Positions 10,495 to 16,751 of a stretch of 17,582 bases of DNA are shown piece by piece (position 1 is the stretch's first letter; the number at the start of each line of letters is the position of its first letter). This DNA is from Thiobacter sp964445085 (lineage in GTDB: Bacteria > Pseudomonadota > Gammaproteobacteria > Burkholderiales > Thiobacteraceae). The translations under genes were made by a program, and so were the position numbers. The notes under the pieces were generated by a model that worked only from the letters and a program-made list of their open reading frames with translations, was not told the DNA's origin and ran no database searches. Location of the stretch: NCBI GenBank assembly GCA_964445085.1, contig CAYUJV010000058.1, forward strand, positions 1 to 17,582, in the 5' to 3' direction.

Positions 10495-11985
10495 ATGACC
10501 GATATCGCCGAAGTAATCCCCCACGACGCCCTGCTGACCACGGCAGACGCCAGCCTGCTCGCGCCCTACGGGCTCGACCGCGGCGAGCTGCAGGGCGTGC
10601 TCAACCAGATCATGCAGCGCGGCGTCGACTTCGCCGACCTCTATTTCCAGTACAGCCGCAGCGAGGGCTGGCAGCTGGAAGAGGGCAAGGTCAAGTCCGG
10701 CAGCTTCAGCATCGACCAGGGCGTGGGCGTGCGCGCCGTGCACGGCGACAAGACCGCCTTCGCCTACAGCGACGACATCAGCCTGCCGGCCCTGTCCCAG
10801 GCGGCGGCCGCCACGCGCGCGATCGCGAAGGCCGGGGCCGAGGCGCGCGTGCAGGTCCCCGCACTGACCCACGGCAAGCATGGCGAGCTGATCCTGGAAC
10901 GGCCCGCGCTCTATCTGCCCCACGATCCGATCAAGAGCCTGAGCGACGCGAAGAAGGTGGCGCTGCTGGAGAAGCTGGAACGCATGGCGCGCGCCGCCGA
11001 TCCGCGCATCACCCAGGTCATCGCCAGCCTCGCCGGCGAGTACGAGGTGGTGCTGATCGCGCGCTCCGACGGCCTGCTGGCGGCCGACGTGCGGCCCCTG
11101 GTGCGGGTGTCGCTGCAGGTCATCGCCGAGGCCAACGGCCGGCGCGAGCAGGGCAGCGCCGGCGGCGGCGGCCGCTTCGACTTCGGCTATTTCACCGATG
11201 CGGTGCTGGAACAGTACGTGAAGCAGGCGGTGCACCAGGCGCTGACCAACCTGGATGCGCGCCCGGCGCCCGCCGGCACCATGACCGTGGTGCTGGGCCC
11301 GGGCTGGCCCGGCATCCTGCTGCACGAGGCCATCGGCCACGGCCTGGAGGGCGACTTCAACCGCAAGGGCAGCTCGGCCTTCTCCGGCCGCGTGGGCGAG
11401 CGGGTCGCCGCCCACGGCGTGACGGTGGTGGACGACGGCACCCTGGCGCGCCGGCGCGGCTCCCTCAACGTGGACGATGAGGGCAATCCCACCGAGTGCA
11501 CGGTGCTGATCGAAAACGGCATCCTCAAGGGCTACATGCAGGACACGCTGAACGCGCGCCTGATGGGCGTGCCGGTGACCGGCAACGCGCGGCGCGAGTC
11601 CTTCGCCCATATTCCCATGCCGCGCATGACCAACACCTACATGCTCAACGGCGACAAGTCGCCGGAGGAGATCATCAAATCGGTGAAGCATGGCCTGTAC
11701 GCGGTCAACTTCGGCGGCGGCCAGGTGGACATCACCAGCGGCAAGTTCGTGTTCTCCGCCGCCGAGGCCTACATGATCGAGGACGGCAGGATCACCTATC
11801 CTGTCAAAGGTGCCACCCTCATCGGCAACGGCCCCGACGTGCTCACCCGTGTCTCCATGATCGGCAACGACATGCAGCTCGACCCGGGCGTGGGCACCTG
11901 CGGCAAGGAAGGGCAGAGTGTGCCGGTGGGGGTGGGCCAGCCCACGCTCAAGATCGACGGCCTGACCGTCGGCGGCACCGCCTAG
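10495..11985 (+). CDS. tldD: Metalloprotease TldD
   Basis: Zinc-dependent peptidase subunit that, with TldE (PmbA), degrades unfolded peptides; in E. coli the pair matures microcin B17 and helps degrade the CcdA antitoxin. 496 residues, close to E. coli TldD (481). The HExxxH metal site is at HEAIGHGLEGD (His277, Glu278, His282) and the conserved C-terminal Cys469 lies in GTCGKEGQSVPVG, the expected third ligand region. The N-terminal half shows the DFADLYFQ substrate-side domain. A GAGGA Shine-Dalgarno overlaps the end of the nitrilase gene, seven bases away. No tldE/pmbA is in the window, so the partner must be encoded elsewhere, as is normal in Proteobacteria. Confidence 0.97.
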   Translation: MTDIAEVIPHDALLTTADASLLAPYGLDRGELQGVLNQIMQRGVDFADLYFQYSRSEGWQLEEGKVKSGSFSIDQGVGVRAVHGDKTAFAYSDDISLPALSQAAAATRAIAKAGAEARVQVPALTHGKHGELILERPALYLPHDPIKSLSDAKKVALLEKLERMARAADPRITQVIASLAGEYEVVLIARSDGLLAADVRPLVRVSLQVIAEANGRREQGSAGGGGRFDFGYFTDAVLEQYVKQAVHQALTNLDARPAPAGTMTVVLGPGWPGILLHEAIGHGLEGDFNRKGSSAFSGRVGERVAAHGVTVVDDGTLARRRGSLNVDDEGNPTECTVLIENGILKGYMQDTLNARLMGVPVTGNARRESFAHIPMPRMTNTYMLNGDKSPEEIIKSVKHGLYAVNFGGGQVDITSGKFVFSAAEAYMIEDGRITYPVKGATLIGNGPDVLTRVSMIGNDMQLDPGVGTCGKEGQSVPVGVGQPTLKIDGLTVGGTA

Positions 11986-12013
11986 CACCAGCTTGGTTTG
12001 GCGCCTGGCTGCG

Positions 12014-12096
12014 TGCACGGGCGCGGTGCAGGGATGGGGAATCAGCCGCGGGCGTCCGCCCGCGGATCGAGGGAGGACGCGGGCTGCCGCCCGTGT
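12014..12096 (+). repeat. Three tandem GC-rich hairpins after tldD
   Basis: Within the 253-base gap after tldD three inverted repeats follow each other: TGCAC/GTGCA (12014-12018 with 12026-12030); CCGCGGGCG/CGCCCGCGG (12046-12054 with 12057-12065, perfect); and ACGCGGGC/GCCCGTGT (12077-12084 with 12089-12096, one G-U). None has a T-run, so they are not standard intrinsic terminators. They could slow or end transcription, protect the tldD mRNA 3' end, or be an REP-like palindromic element; copies elsewhere in the genome would distinguish these. The 67-codon open frame at 11998-12201 that spans them has no coding support. Confidence 0.6.
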
Positions 12097-12193
12097 TGCA
12101 TGAGGTGCGTTTTCTGGCACGGCCATTGCTGGAGTCGAAGGGGAGCGATCGATGGCCTGCCTTGCAGGTGTAATGCGGTTGTCATATCGATCG

Positions 12194-12230
12194 TGTTATA
12201 GTCGCCCGATATTCTCTTGATGACTGGAGG
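12194..12230 (+). promoter_or_regulatory. Extended -10 promoter and RBS for the DUF2934 gene
   Basis: TG at 12194-12195, one base, then TATAGT at 12197-12202 forms an extended -10 element. No good -35 lies 16-18 bases upstream (TTGTCA at 12179 is too close), which fits an extended -10 promoter. A strong GGAGG at 12226-12230 precedes the ATG at 12239 by eight bases. Transcription would start near 12209, leaving a leader of about 30 bases. Inference from motifs only. Confidence 0.55.
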
Positions 12231-12238
12231 TACGTAAG

Positions 12239-12643
12239 ATGGCTCAGTCCACTGGCAAGACTCCCGCTGCAAAGAAATCCGCTCCCGTTCCGCAAGTGAT
12301 CGAACCCGCCAAGAAGGCCGCGGCACCCCGGAAGCCCGTCGCAACCAAGACCGTCCCTAGCAAGACCACCGCAAGCAAGACCGCAACCACGAAAGACCCC
12401 GCCAAGGCGCCAGCGAAGAAAGTCGCCGCACCCAAGGGCAACGGCGAGGCCGTCACCCGCACAAGCCCGGCCAAGGCCGCGCCGGCGATGGGCGGCGTGA
12501 CGCCCGAGCAGCGCTATCGCATGATCTGCGATGCCGCCTACTTCCGCGCCGAGCGCCGCGGCTTCGTCGGCGGCAACGCGCTGCAGGACTGGCTGGACGC
12601 CGAATCCGAGATCGACGAGCTGTTGCGCAGCATGCAGCAGTAG
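12239..12643 (+). CDS. DUF2934 protein with Lys/Ala/Pro-rich H1-like N-terminus
   Basis: 134 residues in two parts. Residues 1-85 are low complexity, made of Ala, Lys, Pro and Thr with many KK, AKK and PAK units, like bacterial histone H1-like tails, and strongly basic. Residues 87-130, starting at VTPEQRYRMICDAAYFRAE and continuing through RRGFVGGNALQDWLDAESEI, match the DUF2934 pattern: a helix beginning I.xxAYxxAE, a Gly-rich turn and a W-x-x-AE-x-E-I-D helix. The domain's function is unknown. The basic tail suggests nucleic-acid or polyanion (for example polyphosphate or nucleoid) binding, an inference only. It has its own promoter and strong RBS and is probably well expressed. Lysine is encoded mostly by AAG as in neighbouring genes, so there is no sign of recent transfer. 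Confidence 0.88.
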   Translation: MAQSTGKTPAAKKSAPVPQVIEPAKKAAAPRKPVATKTVPSKTTASKTATTKDPAKAPAKKVAAPKGNGEAVTRTSPAKAAPAMGGVTPEQRYRMICDAAYFRAERRGFVGGNALQDWLDAESEIDELLRSMQQ

Positions 12644-12763
12644 CGGGCTGCTCCCGGTCGGCAGTCGCCCCGGACTTTCCGGGTTGCCCCGCCCCCCTTG
12701 CGCCGATACCATTGCCCCGAGGGCGCCTGATTTCACGGTGCCCGATTCATTCAGGGGGAGAAC
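12644..12763 (+). other. Gap between DUF2934 gene and lemA with small hairpin
   Basis: 120 non-coding bases. CCCGGA/TCCGGG (12669-12674 with 12678-12683) can form a six-pair hairpin with a three-base loop, but no T-run follows, so termination is uncertain. A GGGGGAG stretch at 12754-12760 just before the ATG at 12764 serves as the lemA ribosome binding site. No convincing promoter was found; lemA may be read from the DUF2934 promoter. Confidence 0.4.
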
Positions 12764-13336
12764 ATGGGGATTGTCGGCTTCATCGTGCTCGGCCTGCTCG
12801 TGGCCGGCGTCGTGTATTTCATCCTGCTCTACAACGGGCTGGTGCAGATCAAGCACAACGTGTCCAAGGCCTGGGCCAATATCGACGTGCTGCTCAAGCA
12901 GCGCCATGACGAGCTGCCCAAGCTGGTCGAGACCTGCAAGCAATACATGAAGTACGAGCAGGAAACGCTGGAGAAGGTGATGCAGGCCCGCGCCGGCGTC
13001 GCCGCAGCGCGCGAGGCGCACAACATCCCGGCGCTGGGCCAGGCGGAGGGCGCGCTGCGCGCCGGCCTCGGCGGCCTGTTCGCGCTGGCCGAGGCGTATC
13101 CCGATCTCAAGGCCAACGACACCTTCCAGCACCTGCAGCAGCGCATCACCGGCCTGGAGAATGCCATCGCCGACCGGCGCGAGTTCTACAACGAGAGCGT
13201 CAACATCAACAACGTGCGCATCGAGCAGTTCCCGGACGTGATCGTGGCGCGCATGTTCGGCTTCGGGCCGTTCGATCTGCTGCAGTTCCAGGCGGACGAG
13301 AAGCGGGACGTGGACATCCGCCAGCTGTTCGGCTGA
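12764..13336 (+). CDS. lemA: LemA family membrane-anchored protein
   Basis: 190 residues with one N-terminal transmembrane helix (about 3-24) followed by a four-helix-bundle domain, the standard LemA architecture. Diagnostic stretches are LYNGLVQIKHNVSKAWANID and LLKQRHDELPKLVETCKQYM after the helix, then ALAEAYPDLKAN, ENAIADRREFYNESVNINN and the FPDVIVARMFGF end. The molecular role is unsettled: LemA proteins are widespread and often sit with TPM-domain proteins (YgcG type) or GIDE-domain membrane proteins. Here no TPM gene is present, but a GIDE-domain gene lies 40 bases away, convergent on the other strand. Length is normal for the family. Confidence 0.95.
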   Translation: MGIVGFIVLGLLVAGVVYFILLYNGLVQIKHNVSKAWANIDVLLKQRHDELPKLVETCKQYMKYEQETLEKVMQARAGVAAAREAHNIPALGQAEGALRAGLGGLFALAEAYPDLKANDTFQHLQQRITGLENAIADRREFYNESVNINNVRIEQFPDVIVARMFGFGPFDLLQFQADEKRDVDIRQLFG

Positions 13337-13341
13337 CGCCT

Positions 13342-13362
13342 CGCCCGAAGCGCATGCGGGCG
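13342..13362. terminator. Possible bidirectional terminator between lemA and GIDE gene
   Basis: CGCCCG/CGGGCG (13342-13347 with 13357-13362) can pair around a nine-base loop in the 40-base space where two genes converge. A symmetric stem here could act in both directions, but neither side has a T-run. Position is the main support. Confidence 0.3.
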
Positions 13363-13376
13363 CGCCGGGCTGCGGC

Positions 13377-14294
13377 TCAGCGCAGGGCCCAATACGCCAG
13401 GCCGCCGCAGCCGGCGAAGAACACGCCGAGATGGGCCCAGGCCCAGCGCCGGTAGCGTCGGCTCAGGCCGTCGTGGCCCAGATTGGAGAGCAGGAACGGA
13501 CGCCCGGCCCCGGGCCGGCCGAGGATGTTGAGCGTGGCCCGCGCGTGTTCCCGCTGTTCCGCCGTGACCTGCGCCTCGGCGGCTGCGCGCGCCTTTTCCC
13601 ACTCCGCCAGATCGATCTCGCCGTCGCCGTTGGCATCGAAGCGGCGCAACAGCCCGGGACGATCCGCCTTCCATTCGGCAAGCAGGCGCCCGACGTCCTG
13701 CCGTAGATCCCGGGCCGAGGCGTCCTGGCCCAGCGTTCTGAATTCGCCCAGCGCATACAGCTCGTCGCCGGGCAGCAGCAGATACTCGGTGTAGCGCCGG
13801 CTGCCTTCGGTCCAGGTTTTCCTGTGGGAGGTGGTGATCTCGGCGCCGTCGGGGTCGATGACGCAGGCGCCGCTGCCGTCACGCACGAGAAAGGTCTGGT
13901 CGCTGCTGCCGAATTCCTCCACCCGCCAGTCGCCGTCGCCGTCCTTCTTTTCGATCTGGTAGCGATACCACACGCAGGGCGTCTGGCTAAGCTTGGCCGG
14001 AAGCAGCTCGTCCGGGTGCTGCTCGACGCGTCCGGAAAGCTCGACGTAGCCCTGGGCTGCGGAGGCGATGCGCGAGGTGGCGACGTTCTCGATCCAGCGC
14101 TGGCGGCGGGTGTTGCCGGCCCAGGCCGCCAGCCCGCTCGCGCAGACGAGGGCGAAGGCGACGAGCCAGGGCCCACGCCCGCCGAGGTCGTTGGCGACGG
14201 CCAGGGCGAGGCCGTCCAGCACCAGCAGGGTGGTGTTGCCCCAGTACGCGCGATGGGGGCTGAGGCTGCCGATCGCGCGCAGCGCCAGAAACAT
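13377..14294 (-). CDS. Membrane protein with GIDE domain and EF-hand
   Basis: 305 residues. Two helices near the N-terminus (about 20-37 and 42-59), a large soluble part, and one C-terminal helix (about 285-303). Residues 82-185, with VELSGRVEQ, the TPCVWYRYQIEKK stretch, FLVRDGSGACVIDPDGAEI and LPGDELYALGEF, match the GIDE (MUL1-like E3 ligase) beta-barrel domain; no RING finger is present. Residues 220-231 (DANGDGEIDLAE) are a canonical 12-residue EF-hand loop with Asp at 1, 5 and 9, Asn at 3, Gly at 6 and Glu at 12, so calcium binding is likely. Arg-rich flanks (63-66, 279-283) suggest that the soluble part faces the cytoplasm. The function is unknown. The start lies three bases past the stop of the upstream hydrolase gene, so it is the last gene of a folA operon. 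Confidence 0.85.
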   Translation of the reverse strand: MFLALRAIGSLSPHRAYWGNTTLLVLDGLALAVANDLGGRGPWLVAFALVCASGLAAWAGNTRRQRWIENVATSRIASAAQGYVELSGRVEQHPDELLPAKLSQTPCVWYRYQIEKKDGDGDWRVEEFGSSDQTFLVRDGSGACVIDPDGAEITTSHRKTWTEGSRRYTEYLLLPGDELYALGEFRTLGQDASARDLRQDVGRLLAEWKADRPGLLRRFDANGDGEIDLAEWEKARAAAEAQVTAEQREHARATLNILGRPGAGRPFLLSNLGHDGLSRRYRRWAWAHLGVFFAGCGGLAYWALR

Positions 14295-14297
14295 AAC

Positions 14298-15110
14298 CTA
14301 CAGCTTGATGGTCTGCCCCGGGGTGAGGACTTCGAGCTTGGTTTTCACGCCATGTTTGCGCAGGGCCGCGGCGAACTGCTCCGGCGTGCCGTCGAGCACC
14401 GGGAAGGTGCCGTAGTGCATGGGGATGACGATGCGCGGCTTGACCAGCCTGGTGGCCAGGGCCGCCCGCTCCGGGCCCATGGTGAAGTGGTCGCCGATGC
14501 AGGCGAGCATGACGTCCACCTTGTGGAATTGCGAGATCAGGCTCATGTCGGAGAACAGGTCGGTGTCGCCGGTGTGGTAGAGGGTGGGGCCGCCCTTGAC
14601 GGTGATGAGGAAGCCGCCGGGGTTGCCGCCGTCGTGCAGGTCCTTGTCCGCGCTGCCTTCGGGCGCCGTCACCGTGGAGCTGTGCACGGCGGGGATGAAG
14701 CTGATCTGCACCTCGCCGTTGAGCAGGTCGAGCGTGCCGCCGAAGTTGCCCTGGGTGTCGAAGCCCATCTGGTCCTTGGGATAGCCGCCGTACTGCACCA
14801 GCGCGCGGCCGAGGTCGAAGGTGCTCACCAGGCGCGCGCCGGTTTTCTTGGCGATTTCCGCCGCATTGCCGACGTGGTCGAAGTGGCCGTGGGTGATCAG
14901 GATCAGGTCGGCCTTGTCGATCTTGGCCAGGTCGTCCTTGCCGTTCTTGTTGGCGGGATTGGTGATCCAGGGGTCGATGAGCAGGATCTTGCCGCTCGGC
15001 GTCTTCAACTTGAAGGCCGAGTGCCCGTACCAGGTCAGTTCGGTGGCGGCGGACGCCACATGACTCGCGGCCAGCAGCAGGATTGCGAAAAGAATGCGCA
15101 CAACAGGCAT
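14298..15110 (-). CDS. Exported metallo-beta-lactamase-fold hydrolase (UPF0173-like)
   Basis: 270 residues from the ATG at 15110, chosen because it gives a clear signal peptide (MPVVRILFAILLLAASHVASA, with A-S-A just before cleavage) and has AAGGGA upstream. The open frame continues to 15383 but that part overlaps folA out of frame. The mature part begins TELTWYGHSAFKL and carries the metal motif HGHFDH (His74, His76, Asp78, His79), then AVHSSTV, HTGDTDLF and PMHYGTF, as in the UPF0173/YtkL family of metal-dependent hydrolases. The substrate is unknown. Many relatives lack a signal peptide, so export to the periplasm is a notable trait here. 46 bases after folA and three before the GIDE gene, so likely one transcript. 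Confidence 0.92.
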   Translation of the reverse strand: MPVVRILFAILLLAASHVASAATELTWYGHSAFKLKTPSGKILLIDPWITNPANKNGKDDLAKIDKADLILITHGHFDHVGNAAEIAKKTGARLVSTFDLGRALVQYGGYPKDQMGFDTQGNFGGTLDLLNGEVQISFIPAVHSSTVTAPEGSADKDLHDGGNPGGFLITVKGGPTLYHTGDTDLFSDMSLISQFHKVDVMLACIGDHFTMGPERAALATRLVKPRIVIPMHYGTFPVLDGTPEQFAAALRKHGVKTKLEVLTPGQTIKL

Positions 15111-15156
15111 GGATCGTTCCCTTTCTTCTTTGGTCTGAAATGGAGCGCGCGGCCGG

Positions 15157-15645
15157 TCAGGCCTTGCGGTCGTACACCACGAAATGATACTCGAAGGGCT
15201 CGCCGTTGCTCGCGGTGTGCTTCTCGCGCGAGACCTCGTTCCAGTGCGACAGATCGAACTGGGGGAAGTGGGCGTCGCCCGGGAAGTCGCGCTTGATCTC
15301 GGTGATGTACATGCGATCGACGATGGGCAGGGCCTGGGCATACAGCTCGGCGCCGCCGACGAAGAACACCTCGGAGTCGCCATTGGCGACGATCAGCGCG
15401 GCGTCGATGGAGTTCACGGCGATGCAGCCGGGCACCGCGTAGTCCACGTTGCGGGTGATGATGACGGTGGTGCGGCCCGGCAGCGGCTTGCCGATGGAGT
15501 CGTAGGTCTTGCGGCCCATCACGATGTGGTGGCCCATGGTGAGCGCCTTGAAGTGCTGCAGGTCCTCCGGCAGGTGCCAGGGCAGGCGGTTTTCCACGCC
15601 GATGACGCGGTTGGCGGCCATGGCCGTGATGATGGACAGACGCAT
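15157..15645 (-). CDS. folA: Dihydrofolate reductase
   Basis: Reduces dihydrofolate to tetrahydrofolate with NADPH, needed for thymidylate, purine and methionine synthesis; cytoplasmic and the trimethoprim target. 162 residues, close to the E. coli enzyme (159). Seen: the substrate-site Trp23 and Asp28 in LPWHLPEDLQHFK, the NADPH-binding GRKTYDSIGKPLPGRT (44-59), FVGGAELY with the cis Gly-Gly turn, and a DAHFPQFDLSHW C-terminal segment. The RBS GGAG lies about eight bases before the ATG. thyA, often the upstream neighbour, is not here: the upstream side is a divergent intergenic region. It heads a minus-strand transcript with the exported hydrolase and the GIDE protein. Confidence 0.97.
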   Translation of the reverse strand: MRLSIITAMAANRVIGVENRLPWHLPEDLQHFKALTMGHHIVMGRKTYDSIGKPLPGRTTVIITRNVDYAVPGCIAVNSIDAALIVANGDSEVFFVGGAELYAQALPIVDRMYITEIKRDFPGDAHFPQFDLSHWNEVSREKHTASNGEPFEYHFVVYDRKA

Positions 15646-15669
15646 GTGAGCTCCAGAGGATTTTCGGGC

Positions 15670-15698
15670 ATTTTAACCCGATCCGCGGTGACGTTCAC
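15670..15698 (-). promoter_or_regulatory. folA: Candidate folA promoter
   Basis: Read on the minus strand, GTGAAC (15698-15693) and TAAAAT (15675-15670) are spaced by 17 bases and lie 25 bases before the folA start. The -10 is one mismatch from consensus; the -35 matches only three of six bases. This is the best-placed candidate in the divergent folA/crcB region, inferred from motif and spacing. Confidence 0.45.
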
Positions 15699-15775
15699 AC
15701 GGCGTCCCGGCGGTGTGCCCGGGCTGTTCCCGAGGCCGCGCCAGGCCTGCTTGAAGTGCAAAGCCGGCGCCATGG

Positions 15776-15784
15776 TGCTATATT
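15776..15784 (+). promoter_or_regulatory. Extended -10 promoter of the crcB operon
   Basis: TG at 15776-15777, one base, then TATATT at 15779-15784 is an extended -10 element. The predicted transcription start near 15791 falls one or two bases before the first paired base of the fluoride aptamer at 15793, exactly where it would be expected. A TTGAAG upstream (15751) is too far (22 bases) to be a normal -35. Confidence 0.65.
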
Positions 15785-15792
15785 TGGGAACA

Positions 15793-15851
15793 GGAGATGG
15801 CATTCCTCCTCGAACCGCCCGCGGCTCCCCGCGCGGCTGATGATGCCTACA
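15793..15851 (+). ncRNA. Fluoride riboswitch (crcB motif) aptamer
   Basis: The leader matches the crcB-motif RNA closely. P1: GGAG (15793-15796) pairs with CTCC (15806-15809). The loop segment GGCAT (15799-15803) pairs with ATGCC (15843-15847), the long-range helix of the fold. P3: CCGC (15815-15818) with GCGG (15833-15836), extended by GCGG (15821-15824) with CCGC (15829-15832) around a short loop. Conserved unpaired parts are present: GATGG at the 5' side, CGAACCGCC entering P3, and GGCTGATGATGCCTAC at the 3' end. Known family members bind fluoride via Mg2+ ions and switch on fluoride-resistance genes; crcB itself follows 107 bases later. Confidence 0.95.
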
Positions 15852-15854
15852 CGA

Positions 15855-15957
15855 TTCCCCGGTTCGGGGAAGGTGTGGGCGCACAGGCGGTTGATTCAAA
15901 CTCTCCTTCCACCACCTTCTTCGTTCCAAGCAAAAATGGGTACAAGAAAGGAACGGA
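15855..15957 (+). promoter_or_regulatory. Expression platform of the fluoride riboswitch with competing helices
   Basis: Three helices can be drawn. A: TTCCCCG/CGGGGAA (15855-15861 with 15865-15871). B: GAAGGTG (15869-15875) with CACCTTC (15913-15919), sharing bases with A. C: TTCGTTCC (15920-15927) with GGAACGGA (15950-15957), eight pairs including one G-U, which covers the AGGAACGGA Shine-Dalgarno region right up to the ATG at 15958. No T-run follows any stem, so control is likelier at ribosome access than at intrinsic termination. The pairings are seen; which is the fluoride-bound state is unknown. Confidence 0.55.
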
Positions 15958-16347
15958 ATGGGGTACTACGCACTGTTTGCCGTGTTCGGCGGCGCCGGTG
16001 TGGGCGCAAGCCTGCGCTGGTGGCTGGGCACCAGGCTCAATCCGGTTTTTCCGACGCTCCCCCTGGGCACGCTTGCGGCCAACCTGCTCGGCGGCTATCT
16101 GGTCGGGGTGGCGGTCGCGTATTTCTCGCACAATTCGGCGCTCTCGCCGGAAGCGCGCCTGGCCGTCATCACCGGCTTCATGGGCGGGCTCACCACCTTC
16201 TCCACCTTTTCCACCGAAGTGGTCACGCTGCTGCTGCGGGGTCAGTACCTGTGGGCAGGGCTGGAGGCCAGCGTGCACCTGTTCGGCTCCTTCATCCTCA
16301 CCGCGCTCGGCATGATGACCGTGCGCCTGCTGGTGGCGCGCGCATGA
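15958..16347 (+). CDS. crcB: Fluoride ion channel CrcB/Fluc
   Basis: Small dual-topology membrane channel that lets fluoride leave the cell and prevents inhibition of enolase and pyrophosphatase. 129 residues with four transmembrane helices. Family motifs: GAGVGASLRWW (12-22), PLGTLAANLLGG (35-46) with the pore Asn42, and GFMGGLTTFSTFSTE (73-87) with Phe81 and Phe84 matching the two phenylalanines that line the fluoride path in Fluc structures, and the central TTFS sodium-site region. A single gene fits a homodimer. It sits under the fluoride riboswitch and starts an operon; the next gene begins 10 bases later. Confidence 0.97.
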   Translation: MGYYALFAVFGGAGVGASLRWWLGTRLNPVFPTLPLGTLAANLLGGYLVGVAVAYFSHNSALSPEARLAVITGFMGGLTTFSTFSTEVVTLLLRGQYLWAGLEASVHLFGSFILTALGMMTVRLLVARA

Positions 16348-16357
16348 GGAGGCCGGC

Positions 16358-16735
16358 ATGACTTCCGCCGAAGCCGCCTGCCCCTTCTGCAGCGCGACCG
16401 AAATCCTGCGCCGCAACGAGCTGGCCTATGCGCGCTTCGACAAGTACCCGGCCAACCCCGGCCACGTCCTGGTCATCCCGTTCCGGCACGTCGCAGATTT
16501 TTTCGACACCACGCCGGCGGAACGAGCGGCCATGTTCAGTCTGCTCGACGAAATGCGGACGCAGCTGGACGCCGAGTTCCACCCGGCGGGCTACAACATC
16601 GGCGTCAACGTGGGGGAAGCGGCGGGCCAGACCATCATGCATGTGCATCTGCACCTGATTCCGCGCTATCCCGGCGACGTGGAGCAGCCGCGCGGCGGGG
16701 TGCGCGGCGTCATCCCCGCGCGCCAGAGTTATTGA
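16358..16735 (+). CDS. HIT family nucleotide hydrolase/transferase
   Basis: 125 residues with the histidine triad His-Val-His-Leu-His-Leu-Ile (His95, His97, His99), the catalytic centre of HIT enzymes, which cleave nucleotide phosphoramidates or dinucleoside polyphosphates such as Ap4A. An N-terminal CPFC (8-11) is a likely zinc half-site seen in part of the family. The NPGHVLVIPFRHV segment (33-45) and the GYNIGVNVGEAAGQTIMHVH run are also typical. The RBS GAGGAGG overlaps the crcB stop, so translation is coupled to crcB. The substrate cannot be told. The link to fluoride is positional: fluoride complexes mimic phosphates, so a nucleotide-cleaning or stress-nucleotide role is conceivable but unproven. 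Confidence 0.93.
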   Translation: MTSAEAACPFCSATEILRRNELAYARFDKYPANPGHVLVIPFRHVADFFDTTPAERAAMFSLLDEMRTQLDAEFHPAGYNIGVNVGEAAGQTIMHVHLHLIPRYPGDVEQPRGGVRGVIPARQSY

Positions 16736-16751
16736 CCAAGGAGGAGGCGGC

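Noticed and set aside
11998..12201. Small open frame in the gap after tldD
   Set aside because: No RBS, Arg/Cys/Gly-rich random composition, and it spans the hairpin cluster and the next promoter.
12179..12202. TTGTCA as -35 for the TATAGT at 12197
   Set aside because: The spacer is only 12 bases, too short for a sigma-70 promoter; an extended -10 explains the site better.
15111..15383. N-terminal extension of the metallohydrolase reading frame
   Set aside because: The extra 91 residues overlap folA out of frame and would bury the signal peptide; the ATG at 15110 has an RBS.
15797..16315. 172-codon plus-strand frame starting inside the crcB leader
   Set aside because: Its first part is the fluoride aptamer and the rest overlaps crcB in another frame; no protein family resemblance.
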